Below are positions 40,437 through 50,814 of a stretch of 64,000 nucleotides of DNA, one piece after another. This DNA comes from Tretioscincus oriximinensis. Its lineage: Eukaryota; Chordata; Lepidosauria; Squamata; Gymnophthalmidae. Location of the stretch: assembly GCA_022410635.1 (NCBI GenBank), contig JAJVDF010000260.1, forward strand, positions 934,997 through 998,996, given 5' to 3'. Under the pieces are notes generated by a model. That model was not told the origin of the DNA and did not search any database. It saw only the letters and a program-made list of their open reading frames with translations. Made by a program: the position numbers and the translations under genes. Within the stretch, counting starts at the first letter, position 1; each line of letters begins with the position of its first letter.

Positions 40437-40985
40437 GAGAAGAAGAAGAAAAAGAAAAAGAAAAAGAAAAAGAAAAAGAAAAAGAAAAAGAANNNNNNNN
40501 NNNNNNNNNNNNNNNNNNNNNNNNNNNNNNNNNNNNNNNNNNNNNNNNNNNNNNNNNNNNNNGAAGAAGAAGAAGAAGAAGAAGAAGAAGAAGAAGAAGA
40601 AGAAGAAGAAGAAGAAGAAGAAGAAGAAGAAGAAGAAGAAGAAGAAGAAGAAGAAGAGGAAGAGGAAGAGGAAGAGGAAGAGGAGCAAGAGTAGAAGCAG
40701 CAAAAGGTAGGTAGGAAGGTAGGAAGGTAGGAAAATAGAAAGGAGGCGTTGGTTTTTATATGTCACTTTAGTCAACCCAGATAAGAGGAAGAGGGAAGAG
40801 GGAGAAGAAGAGAAAAGAAGAAGAAAGGAGGAGGAGTTGCTTCTTATTCTCTGTTCAAGAAATGTGACTAGCCCAGGGTTACTCAGCGGGCTTCATGGAG
40901 AAAAATGGAATCAAATCAGGAAATCTCCGGGTAAACGTTCAACACTTTAACCACAACACCAGACTGGTTCTCAAGTCTCAGAGGG
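40437..40985 (-). mobile_element. SINE type 2 with expanded GAA/AAAAAG tail and a 70-N gap
   Basis: Head on the minus strand: GGTGTTGTGGTTAAAGTG, body with GTAACCCTGGGCTAGTCAC. GAA/GAG-rich stretches at 40437-40700 and again at 40785-40830 surround GTTGGTTTTTATATGTCAC-like terminal sequence. The 70-N gap (40493-40562) lies in the tail. Confidence 0.65.
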
Positions 40986-41089
40986 ATTCAAAATGAAGAA
41001 AGTATTGGAAGAGAAGACCCAAGAACCTCAGAGGAGCCCATCTAGTGCAGCCTTCTGCCTCACCCTCTTATGTCCTTGTATGAATCCCA

Positions 41090-41720
41090 TAACAGGCTTC
41101 TCTGCCACCTGACCTCCTGCGCCTTCCTTCCCGTCGACCCAAACTTTCAGAAGCAAGAGACGTTCCTGCTAAGTTAGGGCAGCTTGGTGGAAACTGGCGC
41201 CACTAAAATAAAAATTCAAACCGTGTCACCCAAATCCAGTTGACAACATGTACATTATGCAATTATGTCTGTCATTTTATTACTGTTATTAATTTATTAG
41301 TATAATTGCAATTTTTTTCCCCCCTCAATGTCATAACGCGATAATAAAGCACTTGTCACGACTGAGTTAACCTCCGAGCGGCTCTGACCCCGAGGGGGGT
41401 GCTGGGCGCTTTCAGCCCAAAACGAGCTGTCAGTTACCACGACGACATTTTGATGACTACATTATCTTGTAATTAAGTGTCTCAACAAATTTCTCCTTTT
41501 GATTGACAGGTAGTTAAGACTATCTTTGACCACAAGGCACTTTCGTTATATTTCGAGAATCCTCCTCCGTCGAGTCACAGAAAGGGAAAGAGGAAGGATT
41601 TTAAAATTAAAACCTTCGACTCCAAAGAAGGTGCCTGGTATATATATTTAAATAAAAGAGCTTCTTCATTAGTTTCAAGACAATGGAGGCTCTGACCGAT
41701 ATTATTTTTCTCGCTGCTCT
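41090..41720. other. Unique block, candidate conserved non-coding element
   Basis: No repeats. Contains TAATTTATTAGTATAATTG (41288-41306), TTGTAATTAAG (41467-41477) and a PBX-MEIS type site (41500-41509). A GC-rich middle (41370-41425) is flanked by AT-rich segments. Among the best enhancer candidates here. Confidence 0.45.
41500..41509 (+). promoter_or_regulatory. PBX-MEIS/PREP composite motif
   Basis: TGATTGACAG is an exact match to the 10-bp PBX-PREP/MEIS consensus. Chance occurrence in 64 kb is low but not negligible. Confidence 0.45.
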
Positions 41721-41756
41721 TGCGGTGATGTGGATGGACACGGTGGGCGCTGAAGG

Positions 41757-42118
41757 GCCTCTTCTTCTTTTTCTTCCTGTTCCTCCTATTCTTCTTCTTT
41801 TTCTTCTTCTTCCTGTTCCTCTTGGTCTTCTTGNTCTTGTTCTNCTTGTTCCTGTTCTTCATGTTCTCCTCCTCCTCTTCGTCCACTTTGTTCTCCTCTA
41901 ACTTCCCACCTTTGTGGGTCCCTTGTTGTTTGCTGGGCGAGCAATGAAAAATGATGGGTAATCAAGTCTTCACAGAGGAACCTAGGAATGGTCTTCGCAG
42001 AGGAACCTAAGAAGAGGAGGAGGAGGACAAAAAGAACAAGAAGAAGAACAAGGAGAACAAGACCAAGAAGACCAAGAGGAACAGGAAGAAGAAGAAAAAG
42101 AAGAGGAAGAGGAGGAGT
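41757..42118. repeat. Long inverted repeat of GAA/AAC-rich sequence
   Basis: 41792-41880 is the approximate reverse complement of 42008-42108, including the non-simple segment CTGTTCCTCTTGGTCTTCTT. N bases at 41834 and 41844 face resolved bases in the other arm. The spacer (about 127 bp) has a small direct repeat CAGAGGAACCTA. Confidence 0.7.
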
Positions 42119-42350
42119 TTTTATACACCTCTTTTCTCAACTCAAGAGAATCAAAGCAGTTTACACATAATTTTATGTTCTTCTCTTCACAACAGACACC
42201 TTGGAAAGCTGGCAGGTCTGAAAGAACTCCAAAAACCTATGACTAGCCCAACGTCACCCAGCTTGTTGTCTGTGGTGGAGTGCAGAATAGAACCGGGAAA
42301 CTTCCAAGTAAGAGCCTTACACTCAAACTACAAGAGCGACTGGTGTAGTT
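42119..42350 (-). mobile_element. SINE type 2
   Basis: GGAGTTTTTATACACCTC, CTTCACAACAGACACC, CAACGTCACCCAGCTTG and CACTCAAACTAC in the order expected for the reverse orientation. Its tail merges with the purine arm of the inverted repeat to the left. Confidence 0.7.
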
Positions 42351-42391
42351 GAACTACTGGGGATGCAGAAAACAGAGAGATCCTTCAAACG

Positions 42392-42604
42392 GTCAAAGAA
42401 GAAGTTGGTTGTTATACCCTCTTTTCAACCCAAAGGGAATCGAAGTGCCTTATATCACCTTCTACACTTCTCTTTACAACAGACACCTTGAGGAGTACAC
42501 AGGGCTGAGAGAGCTTCAAAAACTATGACTATTAGCTGAAGGTCATCCAAATGGCTTCATGGAGGGAGATGGACAGACAACACTCTAACCAGTAGAGCAG
42601 CCTA
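42392..42604 (-). mobile_element. SINE type 2
   Basis: GAAGAAGTTGGTTGTTATACC, TTTACAACAGACACC, GGCTTCATGGAGG and ACTCTAACCAGTAGAGCAGC (complement of the tRNA-like head). Tail is short. Confidence 0.7.
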
Positions 42605-42712
42605 AGGCTGCATCCACACATCACTTTTATTCCACTACTATAGTGGAATATTCCACAATATTGTGGAATTCAGTGGAATAAATAAATGATTTGTGCTTGC
42701 AGCCTTATACCG
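42605..42712. repeat. Stacked short palindromes TTCCAC...GTGGAA
   Basis: TTCCACTA-CTA-TAGTGGAA (42630-42648) and the perfect TTCCACAATATTGTGGAA (42651-42668) are followed by TTCAGTGGAA. Flanked by AAGGCTGCAT and TTGCAGCCTT, so a small DNA-transposon-like repeat is possible. Confidence 0.55.
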
Positions 42713-43165
42713 GGTCCACACTGAGCGTTATTCTGCATTATATCTCAGAAAAAAAGATAAGCAAATGCATGTGCTTGGGCTACAAGGCTCAGTTTGGACC
42801 CAGCAGGAAGCACCCTGGACCTTTCCTAGCCTGCCCTTGCATGTAGATGCCTCTAACCTGAGATATATTCCAGAAAAGCCCAGTGAAGATTCAACCGCTA
42901 AAGGATTGGAAGTCCTGTGCTCCTGGCCTCCAGAAAGATGTAGAAGTCCACCTGTGTTCGAAATGTTCACCCAGCCACCCAAACTGGAATTGCAGAGCTT
43001 GAAAAACAGGCACAGCTAGGTGATCTGTGCAGATCTGCCTTTGGGGGCCCTTAAAACTTGGACCCAGAAATCCTTTCACAAGCACCATGGAGGTGGTTTC
43101 TAGGGTGCCATGATTAGCCCCCCCCCCCCCGAACATTCAGCTTCATTAGTTTCTTGGGCAGTCAC
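42713..43165. other. Unassigned DNA
   Basis: Overlapping frames on both strands (42693-43136) lack family features. A C10 run at 43120-43130. No gene. Confidence 0.4.
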
Positions 43166-43559
43166 CAGGCCCTTACTTATTTATCTATTTAGGTCTCAGG
43201 GCGGCCAACAATAAAAACAACAATACAAAATTGACATTAAAAACAATATCTTAGAGTGGGGAGACCTTTGGTGACAATTGTACTACATTTAACTCCCTCT
43301 TGGCAATACAAGAAACCATTTTAAAGAAACCATTGAAGAATTTATACCCCACCGCCACACGGAAGGTCCTAAGACAGGATCAAAGCAATAACAAACATCA
43401 AATATATCTAAGCTCTTTGGCAGGGCAACACTTATAGGGAGCAGAACATCAAAGCCCTGGCTGGAGAAATGCATGTCAACCAGGCAGAGAAAGCCATGTC
43501 ATATTTGGGGGCCATAGAAAAGGTGGATAAAAACACCACAGGCCGCTGAAAGATACCAC
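43166..43559 (-). mobile_element. L2-like LINE 3' fragments
   Basis: TTATTTATCTATTTAGGTCTC and GGCGGCCAACAATAAAAAC resemble L2-like 3' ends in reverse. A second similar piece (GAATTTATACCCCACC, AAGGTCCTAAGAC) follows at 43335. Confidence 0.45.
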
Positions 43560-43810
43560 TACAAAGTACCATGGAAAGGCCTGTGAGGAAATGAAGGAAA
43601 GAAGGGAGGAAGGGAGATGTTTGAGAGGAAAGAAGAGAGGAAGGAAGGGAAGAAGGGAACAGGAGGAAATAGTAAAGGAGGGAGAGGAGAAAGAGAGACA
43701 AAAGGGAGGGCTAAAGAAAAAATGAGGTGAAGAGAAAGAGAGGGATTACAAAGGAGAGAAGGAAAGAAAGAAGGGCAAGAGGGAGGGAGGGAGGGAGGGA
43801 GGGAGGGAAG
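43560..43810. repeat. Purine-rich GGAA/GAGA/GGGA tract
   Basis: Irregular GA-rich sequence ending in six GGGA units at 43780-43806. Confidence 0.85.
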
Positions 43811-44639
43811 AAGCCACAATCCCTGTACAGGTATGTTCAAACACCTGATCTCAATGGGGCAGAAATTAAAGATGCATCAGAGAGTTGTGGAGGAAAGTGC
43901 TGTATTCTGCTGAAATGGGTCAACTCTGCAATATTCATGAAGGTCAAGAATTAATTTTTAAACTTTTATTTTTTTTATTAAGAAAAAACAGTTGTTTACG
44001 TAGCTTTCATGTTGCAGGGGGGAAAAAAAGGCACAAAGACAGAAGGCAACTTTCAAAGCAGCATTTTAACATGAAACTTCCTTCCACAGAAGCATAAAAC
44101 CTTCAGCCTTCCAGTGGGGCTTCCATAGTTGTCCACACATGTTCAGAAGGGTGCCCAACATGAGACCTTTAGGAATAGGGCAAGGGTCTAATAAGTAAAT
44201 AAATACTTGCTTGGAAAGGGCAGTCTGAGCAGGAATAGAGTATTATTTAATCTCTGTCCTAAATGTCCGAAGCAAAACCCTAGAGCGGAAGTCTGGCCCA
44301 AGCTCTTCCCATCAGGCCAGTCCAACTTTTCCCTTAGTACTTGAAAAGTGGAAAAATTCTTCAGCAGAACCATTGGGCAAAAAGCAAGCAGTCACCTGCC
44401 AACCCATGGCTGGTTTGCTGAAGACCCTTTGGAAAACCACCCTGGAACTCTTCTGTCTTTATTTCGACAGGACACAAATGGGTTTCACAAATGGACCCAG
44501 CTGAACATTCTTACAAGAAGGGGAAAAAGTCCACAGTTACACTCAAGGTAGCAAAATGTTTAAGCTGTACAATTTGGAAAAGAGCACATGTTTTAACTTA
44601 AAGGAGCCTTTTACTCATGATGGTGCCTGCCTTTTATTA
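43811..44639. other. Unassigned DNA
   Basis: No gene or repeat recognised. Confidence 0.4.
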
Positions 44640-44815
44640 TTAGTCTCTAAGATAAGATGAGACACCATTGCTAGAATATCTATCTATTTATCTATCGAAC
44701 TACCTACCCACCCTCCCATCCATCCATCCATCCATCCATCCATCCATCCAAAGATGTAGACTTGCTTACGAAAGTTCCTGCCACCTGCCATTTCCTTGTT
44801 AACCTCTAAGGTTTG
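44640..44815 (+). mobile_element. PLE terminal units with ATCC/ATCT spacer
   Basis: TTAGTCTCTAAGATAAG, CCATTGCTAGAATATC, an ATCT/ATCC tract (44680-44749), then AAGATGTAGACTTGCTTACGAAAG and TTGTTAACCTCTAAGG. Same unit order as at 47519. Confidence 0.6.
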
Positions 44816-45596
44816 AGAATCCAGATTACCAGGACTTGATTTCAAAGGACATGGATCCTTGAGCTTCTTAACCTGGATTACTCGGCGTGTGTATAAGGAG
44901 CTTTATGCTGCAGCCCTTCTGCAACCAGGGGCTTCTCGCTTCCTCCCTGGTTAACTATGGGAAGCCTCTCAATTTCTGCAGTAGAACTGGATGCTCTTCT
45001 GCCCTTGCAGAACGTAAGCTCACACCTGAGCATTCGCACACACAGGGCTGCCATCAGCTAGGCAGGACCAATTTCCTGAAATTCACCGGGATGCCTGCAC
45101 CACTCACTTGCCTCAGGGCTGCACCGTAGCCCCTGCGTCTCCTCCCTGCCAAAGCGCCGGGCCATCCATCAGCGGCTTAACCTATAGACACCTGAAGGTT
45201 GAGGAGCACCTCAGAGGGGTCGTTGACCTTCAGCAACTGCAAGATTCGTAGCTTCAGCTACAGTCAATATATATTTATCTTTCTGTGGGGACCATTACGA
45301 CTGCTCAAGTAATGCTGACCTTGAAACTTCCTGTGCTGGATGCAACAGAATAATGATTCCTGCAGGAAAAGTATAAAAACGTTGCAAATCGGAGGCTGGA
45401 ATCCAAAGTGAGCATAACAACCCCGAGCAAGGATGCAAATGCTGCCGGAAGGTGAAGAGGCTCTTGCCTGGCGCAGGCTCAAGCACAGAAATCCTACTAG
45501 CCTGTGGAAGCCTTTTGGGTTAAAAAGAAATGAGTTTTTCACGCATGTTGAGACAAGGGGCGGACAGGAAAGGGCATCTTGGCTGCCGGACACGTG
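44816..45596. other. Unassigned DNA
   Basis: GC-richer at 44900-45150. No gene or repeat recognised; frames on both strands are short. Confidence 0.4.
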
Positions 45597-45910
45597 AAGG
45601 AGGAAGAGGAGGAGGAGGAGGAGGAGGAGGAGATGAACTGAATTTTTATATCCTGCTTTTCTCACCCAAAGGGATTCAAAGCAGTTTACAAGCTTATTTT
45701 TCACCCAAAGGCTTACGTTCTATCTTCCTCACCACGCTATGAGTGTCCCCATTTATCTAATCACAATTTCTTGCTTTCAAATAGCTGTACTGGCTAAAGC
45801 TGAGGCCAATAGAGGGCGCTCTCCCCTCTTCACGGCTGACATAGAGCTTCAAACTCAGTATCTCTGCTGAAACACCAGGGCTCTTAACCCTGTACCACAG
45901 GGCCTCTACG
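45597..45910 (-). mobile_element. SINE type 1 variant with GAG tail
   Basis: GGA tail (45598-45632), GAATTTTTATATCCTGCTTTT, GGCTTACGTTCTATCTTCC, AAATAGCTGTACTGGC, AGAGGGCGCTC and a degraded head (CTTAACCCTGTACCACAGG). Confidence 0.75.
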
Positions 45911-46261
45911 TTAATGTTGCAGCTGCCCTGATCAAGCTAAAATTTCCTAGGTTAAACATGGCACCCTTGGTGGCAATAAAAGAGAGCACTTTTCACCAGG
46001 TGCAGCTTCAAATGCCTGTAGCACCTGGGGAGAAGAAGCACATTTCCACGGCCATTGAAGTTGTAAATGTCTATCCTGGATTTTATCTGGTAAATAAATG
46101 CCTATAGGAAGACAGAACAGGTATTCCCCGCACACAAATGGAAATGCAAACACTTCCCTCAAAAAGGTTCTACTCCACTCCTATGAGAAAAGGTTCCTCC
46201 CCAGCTGATGTCCAGAAGCCGCTCTTAGGCTCTGGTCACACCTAAGTACCACTGGCTATTA
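45911..46261. other. Unassigned DNA
   Basis: No gene or repeat recognised. Confidence 0.4.
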
Positions 46262-46450
46262 GGCGGGAAAAACAGACAGGATCCCTGAAATACGTTTTGC
46301 AGGGAATCAAGGTGGGTTTTTTTGCTTTCTTCTGCTTGAGGCAGCCCTGGTGGAATATATGGGCCAGTGTAGACTATGGCAGGCCCCATGTGGCTCATCC
46401 GCATGCCAGTGTAGACTGTGGCAGGGCCTGCATGAGGATTTCAAGAGCGG
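46262..46450 (+). mobile_element. CR1-C 3' end with direct motif repeat
   Basis: AGACAGGATCCCTGAAATACG, then GTGTAGACTATGGCAGG at 46370 and GTGTAGACTGTGGCAGG at 46410 in direct orientation, 40 bp apart. Confidence 0.7.
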
Positions 46451-46822
46451 AGAACAACTTCTCAGAGCCCTTCCAAGCAGGAGAATGTGGAAAATATCCA
46501 ATCCATGGTTAAGAATTCTAGTCAAGAAGTCTTATTAAAGAGCAATAAGCTTTTCTCTTCTTTATTCTTCTGTAAACTAATCAGGGAGTAATGGCTTGTG
46601 CTAATTAAAAACCTATAATTAGAAGGTCCCGTAAAACACGGCAAAGATTTCTACTTGAGATTATTTATGCAAAAAGCTCGTGCCTACCCCAGTGAAGACA
46701 CCTTGTGGCGAAGGTTCGACACACAAAAGATCTTGTTGAATCTCTTTGTACAATCACAAGTTTGCCTGTTTGGTTCCTACAATATAGTTAGATGGTAATC
46801 CACCTTCTTTTTAAAAGAAAGC
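46451..46822. other. Unique AT-rich block, candidate non-coding element
   Basis: Contains GTGCTAATTAAAAACC and CTATAATTAGAAGG (46597-46626) and TATTTATGCAAAAAG. No gene or repeat. Confidence 0.4.
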
Positions 46823-47133
46823 TAAGAACATAAGAAGAGCCATACTGGATCAGGACACAGCCCAACAAGTCCAGCATTGTGTCTCACACAGAGGCCCACC
46901 ACATGCACTTGGGCAGTCCGAACAGAGGAAAGCAAAATATGCACCTGTTCATGACTNCCTGCAAATGGTATTTCAGGAGTCCTGCCTGTTGCTCCATCCT
47001 GGAGGCAACATCCAGACATCCATCCTAGTATCCATTTATACACTTGGTTTCCATAAACCTGTCTAGTCCTGGTCTTGAAACTATCCAAGCTGGTAGCTAC
47101 CACTACCTCTTCAGGAAGTAAATTCCACAGGCC
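46823..47133 (-). mobile_element. CR1-A LINE 3' end, cut by a SINE
   Basis: AAGAACATAAGAAGAGCCATA through GTAAATTCCACAGGCCGATG, at which point a SINE tail begins. One N at 46957. Confidence 0.85.
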
Positions 47134-47430
47134 GATGGAGGAGAAGGGGAAGAGGAGGAGGAACTGGGTTTATATGCCGCCTTCTCACCCGGTGGGACGC
47201 AGAGCAAATACAAGGTTATTTTTCACCTGAAGGCTTACATCTATTCTACTGTCCCCACCACACCCATTTATCTACTTGCAAGTTTCTTTGCTTTTGAATA
47301 GCTGAGTTGGCTGAAGCTAAGGCCAGCAGAGGGCGCTCAACCCATTCCACCCTGGCACAGGGTTTCGAACACCAGCATCTTTGCTCAAACACCAAAGCTT
47401 TGAACCTCTGCAAAACCATATCTGCAAAAC
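47134..47430 (-). mobile_element. SINE type 1 variant with GGA tail
   Basis: GGAGGAGAAGGGGAAGAGGAGG tail, GGTTTATATGCCGCC, GGCTTACATC, AATAGCTGAGTTGGC, AGAGGGCGCTCAACCC and box B-like GGGTTTCGAACACC. Confidence 0.75.
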
Positions 47431-47518
47431 ATCCACTGCAGTCACATGACTCAAACTCAATAAACAGCAATTAATTTTGACTGCAAATTTCAAGCTTTCC
47501 TAGACAAGTCTTCGAATG

Positions 47519-47799
47519 AAGCATCTGAAGAAGTAGCCTTGACATTTCTTGTTAGTCTAAGATTTTATGAGACCCCCTTGCTAGAATGTCTGTCCGTCTA
47601 TCTGACTGACTCTCTGTCTGTCTCAGTCTGAAAAAGTAGACTTAGTAACAGAAGCTCTCTGCCTTCCATTTTCTTTTTCATCTCTAAGGTGCTGTGAGAT
47701 CCTTTTGCTAGAATATCCAAATTCCACCCATCTATCCATCCATAAGAAGAAACCGTGCCTATAAAAGTTCCTGCTGCCTCCTTTTTCCTTATCAGACCC
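47519..47799 (+). mobile_element. PLE terminal units in tandem (period about 127 bp)
   Basis: Three units begin near 47523, 47629 and 47751 (CTGAAGAAG, CTGAAAAAG, AAGAAGAAA cores). CTAGAATGTC (47581) and CTAGAATATC (47708) mark the repeat. A hAT copy has inserted at the right end. Confidence 0.6.
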
Positions 47800-47807
47800 T
47801 CTATTCC

Positions 47808-48372
47808 TAGAGTTGCCATACGTCCCGGGAAAGCGGAACAATCCCGGTTTGGGATTTTAAGGCAAAATCCCGGCTTAAGGCAAAATTCCCTGATGCTGCA
47901 TCAGGGAATGAAAAAATCCAGGATTTTAAAGGCAAAGCAGCTGTCAGAGTAGACGGCTGCAGCCCGGCAACGCTTTCCGGGGTCCTGGAAGGGATCTCGG
48001 AGCGTGCCGTAGCTGCTCCAATGCTGGAGGCGGAGTTTCGCGCGCCTGCTTGCAAAGCCCACCAACTCGCCTCTAGCAAAGGAAAAACATCTGAATTGGT
48101 GACAGGAGAATAGCTCTGTTCTCCTGTCACAAACCAACCCAGGCATTTTTCCTCCGCTAGAGGCAAGTTGGCCGCGAAACCCCGCCTCCAGCATTGGAGC
48201 AGCTACGCACGCACGCACACACACGGACACGGACGCTTGTGAGACAGGCAGAAGAGAGGTTGTGCCTGTCTCACTACAAGCGTCCGTATGTGCGCACGTA
48301 TGTGTGTGTGCACGCGCGTGCACGCACCCCCACCCCGTCAAGGTTTTGGGCTGCCAAAATATGGCAGCCCTA
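47808..48372 (+). mobile_element. hAT-superfamily non-autonomous transposon, 565 bp, copy 2
   Basis: Ends TAGAGTTGCCATA and TATGGCAGCCCTA (11 of 13 paired) with a perfect 8-bp target duplication TCTATTCC (47800-47807, 48373-48380). Same internal order as copy 1: CATCAGGGAATG hairpin, CTTTCCGGGGTCCTGG, the large palindrome (48011-48204) and a CG/CA alternating stretch. No transposase frame. Confidence 0.9.
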
Positions 48373-48380
48373 TCTATTCC

Positions 48381-49489
48381 TAACAGCATTCTGCTGAAAG
48401 CCAAGCAGACCTGAAACACAGCGCTCTTTCAGCAAACCATAGTTTAGCGTAATCACAGGGCAATGTTAAAACGTAACGCTAAACTGCAGCTAAGTGAAAT
48501 TGAAACAGTTGCCAGGTCCACATCTTGCCATAATAAAACCATTCTGACAATAGTATCCAACGCAGGAATTCTCTTGACACACTAGTAAGCCTGCTGCAGA
48601 TACACGCTTTACTGAACTTTTCCAACCTTGAATCGCAAGCAGGGCTTACTGGAAGTTGAAATCCAAGGTCCACAAGTGCATTATGCCCCCGTTACCTACG
48701 GTTACGTTCAGCTATTTTGACACACTAAAATTAATGCATTAGCAGTTGTCAACACCTTTCGATGCCAGGGAAACGCACGATATTGAGCTGAGCTGTCATT
48801 TTTTACACCATCTCCCCTTAAAAAAAGCCAAGGAAAAGCTGCAAGTTTGCTTTCAAGTACATTAAGTCCACGTGATTGATCCTTCCTTCCCCACCACCTT
48901 CCTTAATTGTTCAATCCAGGGTCTCTGGGCTGCAGGAAATATGGTTCACTCTGCTTCGCTTGCTGCTTGTTGTTGTTTTTGAAATCTGCAAATAGCATTT
49001 AAAGTTAACATCAGCCGTGCACAAGAGAGGCATCCAGAGGCAAAGACTTTTAAAACTGGAAAGGCTTTTAATCTTGGTAGTTGTTTCTAAATCTCACCAA
49101 GCAATCTTCCTATTAAAATAAAAAAATAAGAAGGCAGAGCACTCTGGGATATGGCCCAATTCATAATTATTTGTTTCCCACTGCAAGTGTACTTCGGGGG
49201 ATTCCCACACACACACACACATGTTTTTCTAACCAAAATATTGTTGCTTTACTACCCAGCCTGGCATGAGAACCAGTGCTTCCGTTATAATTAAGCAGCT
49301 GCTGTAATTGTCACAATAAATACACTTTAAATTATATTGAAATGAATCATGAGCCGTTGGAATGGAAGCGAAGAGCCATTTATTGCTCCTGTTCGAGATG
49401 CCAGGGCTCCAGTCCACGCTGGGTTTCTTCACTTCTTCTGTTCAACAACACAGAACAAACTGATCTGTGTTGTTGATGATGCCCTACAA
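48381..49489. other. Unique region, candidate conserved non-coding DNA
   Basis: 1.1 kb without repeats except an (AC) run at 49205-49222. AT-rich with TTAATGCATTAGC (48731-48743) and TGTAATTGTCACAATAAATAC. No gene. Confidence 0.4.
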
Positions 49490-50040
49490 TGAATCACAGA
49501 ATCCTAGAGTTGGGAGCGACCCCCAGGCTCATGGGGTCCAACCCCTACTCAATGCAAAATTCTCTAAACCATCCCAAACCAATGGCTGCCCAGCCTCTGT
49601 TTGGAGGCTTCCAGGAAAGATTCCTGTGGCAACCAGTTCCACTGGTTTATCACCCTCAAAGCCAGAAAGTTTTTTTCTGATATCTAGATCTATTGCCTTG
49701 CAGTTTCATCCCATAGTTTCTACTCCTTCTATGTGCCAATGAGAACCAAACTGATCCCTCTGATCTATGGCAGCCCTTCAGATGTTTGCAGGCAACCATC
49801 AGGCCTCCTCTCAGTCTTCTCTTCTGCAGGCTAAACATACCCAGATCCTTTAACCAAACATCCTTGCAACTCTCTTTTGAACTTTCTCTAGATTTTTAAT
49901 GTCCTGGGGTTTAGAGTTGAACCCAGAATTGAACCCAGGACTCTGTGGTCTGACCAATGTGCTGTAGAGAGGAATATTTACTTCACCAGTCTGAGATTCT
50001 TTGCTCTTCTTAATACACCCCAGGATTGTATATTAGCTGC
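49490..50040 (-). mobile_element. CR1-B LINE 3' part
   Basis: GAATCACAGAATCCTAGAG through the C-terminal coding remnant (complement of MFSLQKRRLRGGLMVACKHLKG) and back to the LYSTLVRPQS-like region, with an internal deletion near 49850. Confidence 0.8.
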
Positions 50041-50097
50041 ATAACTGTGTTAGTTTTGGTCTTAGCTTCTGTCTCAGCATTTGCAGGATACATCGAA

Positions 50098-50463
50098 CCA
50101 TACGGGAACCAAGCTTTCTATGACAGATCAGCAAAAGGATCTTAGGTTGCTGGTGGTCAGCTTAAGGAAGTATCAGCCCAGGGTGCAGCAGCAGTGAGAA
50201 AAGCAAATTCACTCCTGGCAATACTTGGAAAGGTAATTGAAAACAAGTCAGCAAGTGTTGCTTTGCCTCTTTATAAATCTGTGGTGAGGCTACACTTGGA
50301 ACATTGTGCACAATTCTGGACACCACCTCTTAGAAAAGATATTGTGGAACTGGAGAAGGACTACAAGAAGGAACACAGAGCTTGAAAAAAATCCCTTAGA
50401 AAATCAGGTTGCAACGTCTGGGCCTCTTCAGTCTCAAATAAAAGTGGTGATCTGATTGAGGTA
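50098..50463 (+). mobile_element. CR1-A/C LINE internal fragment
   Basis: QQKDLRLLVVS, AAAVRKANSLLAILGKVIENK and VALPLYKSVVRLHLEHCAQFW are encoded, then LRKDIVELEK and GDLIEV. Both the 5' part and the 3' UTR are missing. Confidence 0.8.
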
Positions 50464-50630
50464 CGCTTGCCAATCGGATAAATCAGCCATTGCAAAATCT
50501 CCCTAAGAAAAAAAGAGAACAATTCTCCATCTTTCTGCATCTCTTTAGATTGCAACACTTGCATTTCTTTATTATTCTTCCTTCCCCCAGAAACTGTGAT
50601 GACTGACTCATCACCTCCACATCTTGCATT

Positions 50631-50765
50631 TCTATTGTTGTTCAGGCACCCAACTTACTATAAATGTCCGCCTCGACACTTGGTCTCTGAAGAAGTAGTT
50701 TTTCCTACAAAAAGCTCATGCTGCCGGAGCAACTATTTGGAGCAAGTAAAACCCATCTACTTACC
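50631..50765 (+). mobile_element. PLE fragment
   Basis: CACTTGGTCTCTGAAGAAGTAG, CCTACAAAAAGCTCATGCTGCC match the hammerhead-like unit with its upstream flank as at 59940-60005. Confidence 0.5.
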
Positions 50766-50814
50766 AACCTTAATTTCATCCCAGCTTTAAAGACATTGCC
50801 AATTACCAAGTCCT

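Noticed and set aside
40312..40775. Lys/Arg/Glu-rich frames around the 70-N gap
   Set aside because: Microsatellite and N-run artefacts.
42693..43136. Frames of 108, 84 and 81 codons on both strands
   Set aside because: Overlapping antisense frames without family features; GC-richer DNA explains the lack of stops.
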